In this document: in pieces, positions 7,332 through 14,973 of the stretch
How positions within the stretch are numbered: the stretch's first letter is position 1
Layout of the letters: each line of letters opens with the position of its first letter
Assembly: GCA_017694275.1 (NCBI GenBank)
Contig: JADINB010000122.1
Location: forward strand, 1 to 19,676
DNA from: Candidatus Egerieousia excrementavium
GTDB lineage: Bacteria; Bacteroidota; Bacteroidia; Bacteroidales; UBA932
Reading direction: 5' to 3'
DNA length: 19,676 nt
Notes under the pieces: model-generated
What the model saw: the letters and a program-made list of their open reading frames with translations, nothing else
What the model was told of the DNA's origin: nothing
The model's database searches: none
Translations under genes and position numbers: made by a program

Positions 7332-9515
7332 TTATGAAAGTTGGTTTTTTACTAATGTGTAATATAGTCCCTTTAGATTAATCAATTGTTCATGCGTTCC
7401 TTCCTCTTTTATCTTTCCATTATCTAAATATATTATCTTATCTGCATTTTTAATTGTGCTTAATCTGTGTGCAGATATTATGATAGTGCGATTTTTATAA
7501 TAGGATATTATATTATTTATAATATTACGTTCATTACTCGCGTCTAATGATGAAGTGGCTTCATCTAGAAATAAAAGTTTAGGATTTTTATATATAGCAC
7601 GGGCTAAATATAACCTTTGCTTTTGTCCTCCGCTTAAATCCAAACCATTTACTCCGATTTTTGTATTGTATCCCATTGGAAGTGTTTCAAAAAAACCATC
7701 AATACATGCAATTTTTGCGGCATTTCTGGCTTTGATGATATTAGGAGTAGAGTCAGATAATGCTATATTGTCTAATATACTGCCACTAAAAATGTACCCT
7801 GATTGCATGACAACTCCACATTCTTTAAGCCAGCTATCATTATTTATTTCAGAAATATTATAAAGACCAGAGTGTATTGTACCACATTGTGGAGTGTAAA
7901 ACCCTAGCATTAGTTTGATTAAGGTTGATTTTCCACTCCCACTTGCACCAACGATGGCAGTCACTTTACCAAGAGGAATGGTAGTAGTTATATTTTTTAT
8001 AACATATTGAGAATAACTACCAGGATATTTGAAGGATACATTTTTGAATTCTAAAATATTATCAATATTATCTGGGGTGTTTATTTTTGTATACGGAAAT
8101 TTAGATTGAGGTTGATCTGTCATCACCTCATTTAAGCGTTCATATGATATAGTTGCATCTTGAATAGTGTTAACAGAATTAATTAAATTGGAAACAGGTG
8201 AGGTTAATCGACCTATAATGTAACTAATTGTCATCATTGTTCCTATAGTCATCTGCTCTTTGATTACCATCGTCGCACATAATCCAGTTATTAAAATGTC
8301 TTTAAGTCGTAGAAATAAAATATTGCCACTATTTATAGATAGATCCATAAATGCTATCTTGAGTGATAATTTATTGAGTTTTTGCTGTATACTATTCCAA
8401 ATAGATATTCTTATTTGTTGTGCGTTATTAATTTTGATTTCAGCCATTCCGTTTACTAACTCATAAATATTATTTCTGTTTTCTGATGAGTATGAAAAAT
8501 ATGAGTAATCTACTTCACGCCTTTTTTTAACAAACAGGCTTACCCAGATAAATGATATTAAAGTGCTGATAAATACAATAGTAAAAGTGGTAAAATTATA
8601 ATGAATCAACATCCCTGAAAAAACAATAATATTTACGAATGTAAAAAATGTTGTATCAGGCATATTAACTAAGAAATTTTTTACTCTATTTTGGTCGTCA
8701 ACTTTTTGAATTAAATCAGAACTAATTTTGCGGTCGAAAAATGACATTGGTAGGTTAATAAGTTTAGTGAGATATTTACTTACTAATTCAATACTGATTT
8801 TTAAACCTGTTTTTGTTAAAACTATATCTACAATATTATTTGAAATATAGTTGCCAAGGAATATGCAGAATTGACTGAATACTAGCAGCCAGACCAAATT
8901 TATATCTTTATTGCCAATGCCTATATCTATGGTGTATTGGAAAAGAATAGGTAATATTATATCTGCTATAGTTGCTAATGATATGAAGAGAATCGCAATG
9001 GAGAAATTTCTTTTATATAATACTATAGACTTAATTAGTAGTTTAAATAAACCTTTTTTTCTACATTTATCTTTACCAAAATTGATATCATAAAATTTTT
9101 GCGTGGGCGCAAGAAGAACAGCTATTCCATTATTGCCGACTCCCATCCAATAATGGTAAAAGTCATTTTTTTTAAAACAAATTTTTCCTTGAGCCGGGTC
9201 TACAATATAAAAGGTGTCTTTATTATGGTTAATTTTGTACAATACAACATAGTGTCTTTGTTCCCAATATAAAATTGCGGGTAATGGCATATGATAGACA
9301 TTTTTTACGGGAACTTTTAATGCTGTAGTTTTGAATCCTAAACTTTCAGTGCAAGTTGTAATATCTTTTAAAGAAATTCCTATTCTACTTGAATCGCATT
9401 TTTCTCTTAAATATTTTAATGGAATATTTTTTCCGTAAAATTTTGCGATAATACGAATACATGTTATTCCGCAATCTGAAGATTCTAATTGCCTGTATGC
9501 TGTGATATTTGGCAT
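7332..9515 (-). CDS. ABC exporter with N-terminal C39 peptidase (bacteriocin/RiPP type)
   Basis: This 727-residue inner-membrane protein should cut a peptide leader after a double glycine and export the product with ATP. The C39 peptidase spans about residues 1-135, with Q9, C15 in SSDCGIT, H88 in RHYVVLY and D106 in VDPAQG forming the expected active site. The membrane region spans roughly 165-440, with hydrophobic helices near 172-193, 207-223, 290-305 and 310-328. The ATPase follows: Walker A GASGSGKST 523-531, signature LSGGQKQR 627-634, Walker B LLFLDE 647-652, and H683 in SAHRLST. Length is typical of a full half-transporter that works as a homodimer. Its ATG directly abuts the radical SAM stop (TAAATG), so translation is probably coupled. 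The gene is very AT-rich compared with flanking chromosome. Confidence 0.95.
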   Translation of the reverse strand: MPNITAYRQLESSDCGITCIRIIAKFYGKNIPLKYLREKCDSSRIGISLKDITTCTESLGFKTTALKVPVKNVYHMPLPAILYWEQRHYVVLYKINHNKDTFYIVDPAQGKICFKKNDFYHYWMGVGNNGIAVLLAPTQKFYDINFGKDKCRKKGLFKLLIKSIVLYKRNFSIAILFISLATIADIILPILFQYTIDIGIGNKDINLVWLLVFSQFCIFLGNYISNNIVDIVLTKTGLKISIELVSKYLTKLINLPMSFFDRKISSDLIQKVDDQNRVKNFLVNMPDTTFFTFVNIIVFSGMLIHYNFTTFTIVFISTLISFIWVSLFVKKRREVDYSYFSYSSENRNNIYELVNGMAEIKINNAQQIRISIWNSIQQKLNKLSLKIAFMDLSINSGNILFLRLKDILITGLCATMVIKEQMTIGTMMTISYIIGRLTSPVSNLINSVNTIQDATISYERLNEVMTDQPQSKFPYTKINTPDNIDNILEFKNVSFKYPGSYSQYVIKNITTTIPLGKVTAIVGASGSGKSTLIKLMLGFYTPQCGTIHSGLYNISEINNDSWLKECGVVMQSGYIFSGSILDNIALSDSTPNIIKARNAAKIACIDGFFETLPMGYNTKIGVNGLDLSGGQKQRLYLARAIYKNPKLLFLDEATSSLDASNERNIINNIISYYKNRTIIISAHRLSTIKNADKIIYLDNGKIKEEGTHEQLINLKGLYYTLVKNQLS

Positions 9516-10826
9516 TTATTTTTTATATCTGTTTACAACTAAAAATTCAAAACGATTAAGTATAATGTTGTCTATATCTTGTTTTGTATAATGATATAGG
9601 CATTCATTAGCAAAAAGATTTTCCATCGCTTGTTGAGAACATCCGCCGCCACATAATGGCGCTATTCTACAGTTATGGCATATCGGCCTGTTAAATTTCG
9701 AAGTCATGCGCCTTTCTAATGAATTTTTTTCCCATATAATTATTCCATTTTGATTTAGGTATCCTAAACGATTCTCAGTTAAAAAATCTCTTGCAGTACA
9801 TTTGAAAACATCACCATTGTAATTTATAAGTGCCTGATTGCGCTTATCTCCATAGCATGAATCTATTACTGAATGAAGGATTTTATGGGAAGAAACATTA
9901 TAACCTTCTGACTGAAACAATTCAACATATTTACTAATGGCTGCGTTTGTGGTTATATCTGTATTTGCGTCTTGGTCCTGCCATATTTTCTGTAAATCTA
10001 TATTTATATTATTCCGATATTGAAATTCAAGGTCTTTGAGGTCATGTTGAATTTCATGAATACTTAATATGTTTGAAGTTGTGTAATTAATGCGCAATAT
10101 TACATTTATTCCACTTTTGGCCAATTCTTTTATATTATTGATTATACGTTTGTATGAACCAATTCCATTTTTAGTAAATCGCGTTTTATCATGGTCCTCT
10201 TTTGCTCCATCAAGTGTAATTTGAAAACTTATACTTTTACCTTTTAAATAATTGATTAGTCTTGAGTTTAATAAATATCCATTCGTGGTAAAGTGAATGT
10301 GTACTTTTACTTTGGAAGAGGCGATTTCTTGTTCAAGATGTTTTATAATAGGCTTGGCAACCGTATTAAAGTACATTAATGGTTCTCCTCCAAAAAAGGA
10401 AATAGTAAAAAATTGTAAGTCTTGCTGCTCTCTAATAATATTTGTTATCAGTTTATTTACTGATTTAATAATTTTAGGAGACATTTTAGACCCTTTTAAA
10501 TGGCTTTCATAGCAATACCAACAATTGAAAATGCAGTCTAACGTAGGATTAATATACAGATAATATGAAGTATTATCATTATCTGTTTTCTTTATTAAAT
10601 CTGTTACTGTTTTTATTTCATCTATAGACTCTTCAATAATTCCTTTTATTTCAACCAGTTGGTTGTGTAAAAAAACATTGTGCTCATAAAGCTCATTTGC
10701 ATTGTTATTCTTATAATCTTGGTAAGTTATGTCTGTTAGAAAAATAAAGTTATCCGATATAGCATTATATAAAAGATGGTGGTTTTTGCTAATAGTTATT
10801 ATGCTATTATATCTACTGTATTTCAT
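9516..10826 (-). CDS. Radical SAM/SPASM peptide-maturase-like enzyme
   Basis: This 436-residue enzyme should use a 4Fe-4S cluster to cleave SAM and start radical chemistry on a peptide. The cluster motif is C98-IFN-C102-WY-C105, followed by FFGGEPL (145-151, SAM binding) and FTTNGYLL. The C-terminal SPASM domain provides candidate auxiliary-cluster ligands C324, C343, C383, C386, C392, C396 and C409, including CHNCRIAPLCGGGC. SPASM enzymes of this layout install thioether or carbon-carbon crosslinks in RiPPs, and the N-terminus (LLYNAISDNFIFL) resembles other Bacteroidota peptide maturases. The neighbouring Cys-rich peptide and peptidase-exporter support that role. An anaerobic sulfatase-maturase function is less likely because no sulfatase is nearby. 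The exact modification cannot be predicted from sequence. Confidence 0.92.
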   Translation of the reverse strand: MKYSRYNSIITISKNHHLLYNAISDNFIFLTDITYQDYKNNNANELYEHNVFLHNQLVEIKGIIEESIDEIKTVTDLIKKTDNDNTSYYLYINPTLDCIFNCWYCYESHLKGSKMSPKIIKSVNKLITNIIREQQDLQFFTISFFGGEPLMYFNTVAKPIIKHLEQEIASSKVKVHIHFTTNGYLLNSRLINYLKGKSISFQITLDGAKEDHDKTRFTKNGIGSYKRIINNIKELAKSGINVILRINYTTSNILSIHEIQHDLKDLEFQYRNNINIDLQKIWQDQDANTDITTNAAISKYVELFQSEGYNVSSHKILHSVIDSCYGDKRNQALINYNGDVFKCTARDFLTENRLGYLNQNGIIIWEKNSLERRMTSKFNRPICHNCRIAPLCGGGCSQQAMENLFANECLYHYTKQDIDNIILNRFEFLVVNRYKK

Positions 10827-10901
10827 GTGGAATATACTATTATTTTTCAGTCAAGAATATTTAGGTGGATATTGCATACTGAGAAGTAAAAGTTATAATT
10901 A

Positions 10902-10935
10902 TAGGGAACGAATATTTATAAAGATTCATTCCCTA
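10902..10935 (-). promoter_or_regulatory. Hairpin between precursor and radical SAM genes (attenuator or processing stem)
   Basis: Arms 10924-10935 and 10902-10913 form a 12-bp stem with a 10-base loop when read on the minus strand. One pair is a G-U wobble that would be an A-C mismatch in the opposite-strand RNA, so the structure favours the operon's own transcript. It starts about 50 bases after the precursor stop and 75 bases before the radical SAM start. There is no strong U-run after it, so partial termination or 3'-end protection of the precursor message fits better than full termination. Confidence 0.55.
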
Positions 10936-10983
10936 AATTTCATAAATTTACTGATAACTCTTGAATTTAAATAACTACATTAA

Positions 10984-11226
10984 TTACTCTCTTTTGTTTT
11001 CACAACTTTTACTATTGTCACTTGTCCCGCATACTCCATGATTGGTACACCTCTTATTTACGCCACCACATGCTGTAGCGTCATAATTTTGGCAATTGCT
11101 TCGTCCGTTATTGCCGCCAAATACTGTACCACAAGATGTTAGTATAAAAGATTGTTGTTCTTGATCAAGTTCCTTTTGTTCAATAGATTGAAGGAATTTT
11201 TCGATTTTAGATAATTGTGTTTCCAT
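10984..11226 (-). CDS. Candidate RiPP precursor peptide, Cys-rich, double-glycine leader
   Basis: This 80-residue protein has no recognised enzymatic domain. Residues 1-30 form a charged, probably helical leader (ETQLSKIEKFLQSIEQKELD) rich in Glu, Gln, Leu and Ile. A glycine pair at G37-G38 (TVFGG) fits the processing site of the C39 peptidase encoded two genes downstream; cleavage there would leave a 42-residue core rich in Asn, Gly, Thr and Ser, with cysteines at 45, 53, 60, 66 and 75. A sixth cysteine, C32, lies in the leader, and a second glycine pair occurs at 54-55. The gene lies 157 bases upstream of the radical SAM gene and about 60 bases after the receptor gene. It may belong to the broad GG-type natural product precursors of Bacteroidales, but I cannot confirm a family. 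Function (antimicrobial, signal or metal-binding) is unknown. Confidence 0.8.
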   Translation of the reverse strand: METQLSKIEKFLQSIEQKELDQEQQSFILTSCGTVFGGNNGRSNCQNYDATACGGVNKRCTNHGVCGTSDNSKSCENKRE

Positions 11227-11286
11227 AACATATTATTTTAAATTATCCCTACTCTTTTATGGTTTTTGGGGATGCACCATGTTTAC

Positions 11287-13671
11287 TTAATTCTTGAAAC
11301 GGCTGAACATCTTGCTTGAAGAGCGGTCCCTTGCGCCCTTTACACGGCTATGTCCGAAACTCTGCGTGTACTTCAGCTGGACCGTTATATTGTTGGTATG
11401 TATGTAATTTGCCGATGAATAATCTGCAGAGCGGTATCTGCGTGTCGGAGCGTAATTCAGCAAGTTGCTGCAATCCAGGTTCAATGTTCCGCCGAACTTG
11501 AACTCCTTGCTTATGGAGATGCCCAGAAGATGCTTGTTACGGCTTTTCCAGAATATCCCACGGCTTGGCGTATAGTAGGCGTAACTTAGCCTTCCGGTTA
11601 TCTTGCGTGCAGAAGAGATTCGGAATATGTTGTAGATACCTGCCGAGGCATACCAGTATTCGTATCCTGCATCGCGCCCCTCTATAGAGCCGTTCTGTAT
11701 CTCATAGTTGGCCTCGGCATTGGCCGACAATCTCCAGACTCCGTTAAAAAGGCTTTTGTTCAGGTTAAAATAGAATGACAGATTATGACAGGAACCGAAA
11801 TTGGTTATGCTGCTTACTGTCGTATTTTCCCCAGAATCCATTGCGTATTCACTGTACGAGTCCGCTTCATGGCTGTAGTATGCACCGAAAACATAATCTC
11901 CGAACATCGTATAGTAAAAATCGATATCGGTATATTTGAGAGGCTTTACATCCGGATTGCCCATAGTATATGTATTTTCGGAGGTCCATATTTTGAATGG
12001 ATTCAGATAATTGTAGAATGGCCTTCCAATGGATTGTGAAAAATCCAGCGACAGGTTGTGGTCTCCGTCTGCAAGGTCGAGACTGATGCTCACCTGCGGG
12101 AAGAAATCTATATAGTTGTGTTCGAACTTCTCTCCGGTATTGCGCAAATTACCCTTTATATGTGTATGCTCAGCCCTCACTCCTATTATCGTGTTCAGCG
12201 CATCCGTCCACATTCTGTCATATGTAACATAGAGCGCATTTATAGATTCGTCATATATGAAATTATTGCTGTAGTCTGGGTTGTCTGCATATTGCACGCC
12301 GTTGAAGTCCTTGCGTATGAAATCGTAATCTATATTTGTATAGTTGAATTCGTATCCTGCTTCAAGAATGCTTTCATCTTCAAAGTCATGTTCATATTTT
12401 CCCATGAATTCCCAGCCATGGCTCTCGACGGAACGGTTCTGTTTGAATATGGAATAGGGATATTCCATCTCTCCGAGCGACGAGTCGAGCGAGCCTGAAT
12501 AATTCGCGCTCAAATCGAGATTGCTGCCGTTGCCATCTGTCTTCAGATTATAATAAACCGCAGCTCCTATCTTCGGGCGTTCAAAAGGCTGCCTTGTTCT
12601 CTCTTTGGAAAAAGAATGCTTTTCTCCGGTTTGCTCACTTGAAGTAACAGTTTTTATATCAGATTCAAATTTGCCTTCGCCGCCCCCTATATGCAAAGAT
12701 GCTCCGAGCGTGCTTTCGGGCGTAAAGTCATAAGTTGCATTGAAATTACCGTTAATGGAGGTGGCAATGTCCGTTGTTCTTGCAGAATTGAGAATATCGG
12801 TGCGGGTATCCCCATAACTATAGTAGGTATCAGTTTCATTGAGCGTGTTGTAGCGGCTGTAGCTGAAAGATGCGGATGCGTTGAATTTCTTTTTGGAATA
12901 GCCGAGATAGAGCGATGCTCTCGGTGTGAACCTTTCGGTATTGTAACTTCCGGTTACGCTTGCGCTTCCCGTCAATCCCTGAGTCTGGTTCTTCTTCATT
13001 GAGATATTCACTATTCCGCCTGTTGTGGAGGCTTTGTATGCACTGCCGGGTGTGGTTATTATTTCGATATTTTCTATCTGTCCGGCCGGAATCGAACGCA
13101 GCATCTCCATTAATGAAGCATCGTCCATTACAGGTTTGCGCCCGTTTATATAGATTTGGGAGGCCCCTTTGCCCAAAATGCTCACTACATTATCCTCCAC
13201 TCTCAACAGCGGGGTATATCTGAGCATTTCATAACTGTCAAGGCCTTCGGTTTCCACGATATTGGGGCTGTATATGAATTTGCCGGACTTTCGTCTCAAG
13301 GTGGCTGAAGAGGCAGTTACAGTGGCCGCATCCAACTCCAGAGACGATTCCTGCAGCGTTGCCACTATTTGTCCTTCCTGCGGCATCAACTGCAGTTTCT
13401 CATATCCTAGAAAAGAGATTTCCAATATGGAGTTACTGAAATCCCCGCCTGTATCTTCAATGACAAATGCCCCGGTGCTGTCGGTTACAGTCCAGCATAT
13501 TACAGAACTGTCAGACCTGTTGATACAGGTTACGACTGCACCAGAGACAGGAGTCTGATTTTCTGACAATACTACTCCATGTATTTTATCTATTCCAGAA
13601 CTGTTATCTTGTGCAGAACCCGAAATAATAACACAAAATAGAAGGAATATTGTAAGAGGAGATCGTTTCAT
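11287..13671 (-). CDS. TonB-dependent receptor-like outer-membrane protein
   Basis: This 794-residue protein should form an outer-membrane beta-barrel with an internal plug. A signal peptide occupies residues 1-20 (ending SGSA before QD). A carboxypeptidase-regulatory-like beta domain follows at about 29-100 (IHGVVLSENQTPVSGAVVTC ... SFLGYEKLQL). The plug is at about 115-225, with YTPLLRVEDNVVSILGKGAS, IYINGRKPV and IEIITTPGSAYKASTTGGIV. The rest is alternating barrel strands. The layout fits the outer-membrane beta-barrel family often found in Bacteroidota. No SusD-type lipoprotein partner is present, so it is not a standard glycan-uptake pair. It is the first gene of the island operon and is clearly richer in G+C than the three genes after it. 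Its cargo is unknown; a link to the peptide is inferred from position only. Confidence 0.88.
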   Translation of the reverse strand: MKRSPLTIFLLFCVIISGSAQDNSSGIDKIHGVVLSENQTPVSGAVVTCINRSDSSVICWTVTDSTGAFVIEDTGGDFSNSILEISFLGYEKLQLMPQEGQIVATLQESSLELDAATVTASSATLRRKSGKFIYSPNIVETEGLDSYEMLRYTPLLRVEDNVVSILGKGASQIYINGRKPVMDDASLMEMLRSIPAGQIENIEIITTPGSAYKASTTGGIVNISMKKNQTQGLTGSASVTGSYNTERFTPRASLYLGYSKKKFNASASFSYSRYNTLNETDTYYSYGDTRTDILNSARTTDIATSINGNFNATYDFTPESTLGASLHIGGGEGKFESDIKTVTSSEQTGEKHSFSKERTRQPFERPKIGAAVYYNLKTDGNGSNLDLSANYSGSLDSSLGEMEYPYSIFKQNRSVESHGWEFMGKYEHDFEDESILEAGYEFNYTNIDYDFIRKDFNGVQYADNPDYSNNFIYDESINALYVTYDRMWTDALNTIIGVRAEHTHIKGNLRNTGEKFEHNYIDFFPQVSISLDLADGDHNLSLDFSQSIGRPFYNYLNPFKIWTSENTYTMGNPDVKPLKYTDIDFYYTMFGDYVFGAYYSHEADSYSEYAMDSGENTTVSSITNFGSCHNLSFYFNLNKSLFNGVWRLSANAEANYEIQNGSIEGRDAGYEYWYASAGIYNIFRISSARKITGRLSYAYYTPSRGIFWKSRNKHLLGISISKEFKFGGTLNLDCSNLLNYAPTRRYRSADYSSANYIHTNNITVQLKYTQSFGHSRVKGARDRSSSKMFSRFKN

Positions 13672-13696
13672 GATTTTTACTTTGAGTGACCCTCTG

Positions 13697-13727
13697 CGAA
13701 GTTACGAAAAAAACTGAAAATTAAAAA
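13697..13727 (-). promoter_or_regulatory. Probable promoter of the island operon
   Basis: On the minus strand a TAACTTCG -7 element (13697-13704, matching TAnnTTyG) is preceded by a 19-base spacer and TTTT at the -33 position (13724-13727, consensus TTTG). It lies 26 bases upstream of the receptor ATG and inside the repeat-bounded island. No comparable match was found in the 60 bases between receptor and precursor genes, so this promoter may serve all four genes. Confidence 0.5.
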
Positions 13728-13756
13728 TATTTACATTTAATGTTGCGCAGACGGTA

Positions 13757-13781
13757 TCTTATCTTGCGAGCCAGAGTTCGG
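13757..13781. repeat. Right copy of the 25-bp perfect direct repeat (attR-like)
   Basis: This copy is identical to 7190-7214 and in the same orientation. It covers the final codons and stop of the EnvC-like gene (PELWLAR, stop at 13759-13761), so the repeat has a protein-coding origin at this end. Confidence 0.9.
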
Positions 13782-14973
13782 GGTCTTGCTTTATAGTCTT
13801 GTTCCAGAGTTCGAAGTGGAGGGTGGAGGTGTTGTTGGAGACTGCAAGGGTGCCTATTATGTCGCCTGTATTGATCCTGTCGCCTACCTTTACCGAAACG
13901 TCTGCAAGCTTGCAGTAGAAGGTAAAATAGTTGCCGTGCTCTACCAGTACGCACTGATTATAGCCCGGTATTATCACAACACGCGAAACAACGCCGTGGA
14001 ATACGCTTTTTACGCTCTTCCCTGCCGAGGTAGAGATATTTATGCCGTTGTTGAACGGCAGTTTGACCCCTTTGAAAAGCGGGTGATAATGCTGCCCGAA
14101 CTTTTCTATTACGACTCCGTTGGTGACAGGCCATGGCAGTTTGCCCTTATTGGCCGCGAAGTCTGCTGAAAGCTGCGCGGTAGAGGCTGCGAAAACAGGA
14201 TAGTCTTTCTTGTCTGCACTTTTTTTCTCCTGCTGCTCTATTGCCTGGGCCAGAAGTTTTTCAACCTCTCTGTTGAGTCTTTCCACTTCGTTGCGCCTGG
14301 AGGCAAGTTCCTGTCTGTATTTGTTCTGGTTTGAGGCAAGCTGTTTTGAGTAACGCTCCATCTCCTTCTGCTCCGCCAGCAGGGTCATGTATTCCCTTTC
14401 CCTTTCCCTTTGAGTTGCGATAGTGTTGTTTTTCAGTTTTATGAGGGTGTCTTTTTGGGCTATGATCTTTTTTCTTATACTTTTTATCTCCTCTCCCTGA
14501 CTGTTTATCGCATCTGCGTAATCTTTAAGGTATTCCCATCTGCGGTATCCTTGTCCTATGCTCTTGCTGGAAAGGATATAGAGAAACCATATCCTTGTAT
14601 CCCTGTTCTTGTATGTATTGAGGACAAGATGTGTGTAACGCTTTTCCAGCGTGTCGAGCTCCCTTTCGTTGCGCCTGATTTCTGAGTTTTTCAGGTTTAT
14701 TGCAGATTCCAGTCTTTTCAGTTCTCTGTCTGTCTCCTTCAGTATGGATTCTCTGTTTTCTATCTTCCGTTTTATGAAGACAAGTTCATCGAGGGTGTTT
14801 TTCTGCTTCTGGCTCGTGGAACGGATCTGCCGGTCAAGCAGTCTTATCTCTCCCTCTATTTTCTCGATTCTGGCCCGGTGCTCGTCTATGCTCTGCCCGC
14901 AGGCTGCCGCTGCAATGGCAAGAAAAAGCACTGTCAGGAAGAATGAAGCCTTATGTCTGATCTCTACAAACAT
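13759..14973 (-). CDS. EnvC-like murein hydrolase activator (coiled coil plus degenerate LytM/M23 domain)
   Basis: This 404-residue exported protein has a leader ending AAAACGQ (possible lipidation at C25 or ordinary cleavage), long coiled coils over about residues 28-250, and a C-terminal LytM/M23-type domain at about 275-404. The zinc site is mostly lost: the usual HxxxD appears as N308 GIN N312 (NNGINIS), the YxHL motif reads YCKL, and HLHFE reads TLHFE so only H386 remains. Loss of metal ligands with a retained coiled coil is the pattern of EnvC, which activates cell-division amidases and has no peptidase activity of its own. Its start overlaps the stop of the TPR gene by one base (TAATG). 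The last 25 bases coincide with the right island repeat, but the reading frame is intact and ends naturally. Confidence 0.87.
   Translation of the reverse strand: MFVEIRHKASFFLTVLFLAIAAAACGQSIDEHRARIEKIEGEIRLLDRQIRSTSQKQKNTLDELVFIKRKIENRESILKETDRELKRLESAINLKNSEIRRNERELDTLEKRYTHLVLNTYKNRDTRIWFLYILSSKSIGQGYRRWEYLKDYADAINSQGEEIKSIRKKIIAQKDTLIKLKNNTIATQREREREYMTLLAEQKEMERYSKQLASNQNKYRQELASRRNEVERLNREVEKLLAQAIEQQEKKSADKKDYPVFAASTAQLSADFAANKGKLPWPVTNGVVIEKFGQHYHPLFKGVKLPFNNGINISTSAGKSVKSVFHGVVSRVVIIPGYNQCVLVEHGNYFTFYCKLADVSVKVGDRINTGDIIGTLAVSNNTSTLHFELWNKTIKQDPELWLAR

Larger units (their letters stand above)
7190..13781. mobile_element. Putative integrated island bounded by 25-bp direct repeats
   Basis: The two repeat copies are 6567 bases apart and enclose the whole receptor, peptide, radical SAM and exporter operon. 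Removing one repeat unit plus the interval would restore a compact convergent junction in which the nucleoside kinase stop (7155) lies 36 bases from the stop of the EnvC-like gene. This is how an empty site should look if an element had inserted at the 3' end of a gene and preserved its last codons. The repeat is longer than usual transposase target duplications. No integrase, recombinase or transposase is encoded inside, so mobility would need a protein in trans, or the element is a remnant. That the island moved is an inference from the repeats and composition. Confidence 0.6.

Noticed and set aside
13804..13813. A third partial copy (10 bases, CCAGAGTTCG) of the island repeat
   Set aside because: It comes from a second Glu-Leu-Trp coding stretch in the EnvC-like protein (HFELWN versus PELWLAR) and does not extend further, so it is not another attachment site.
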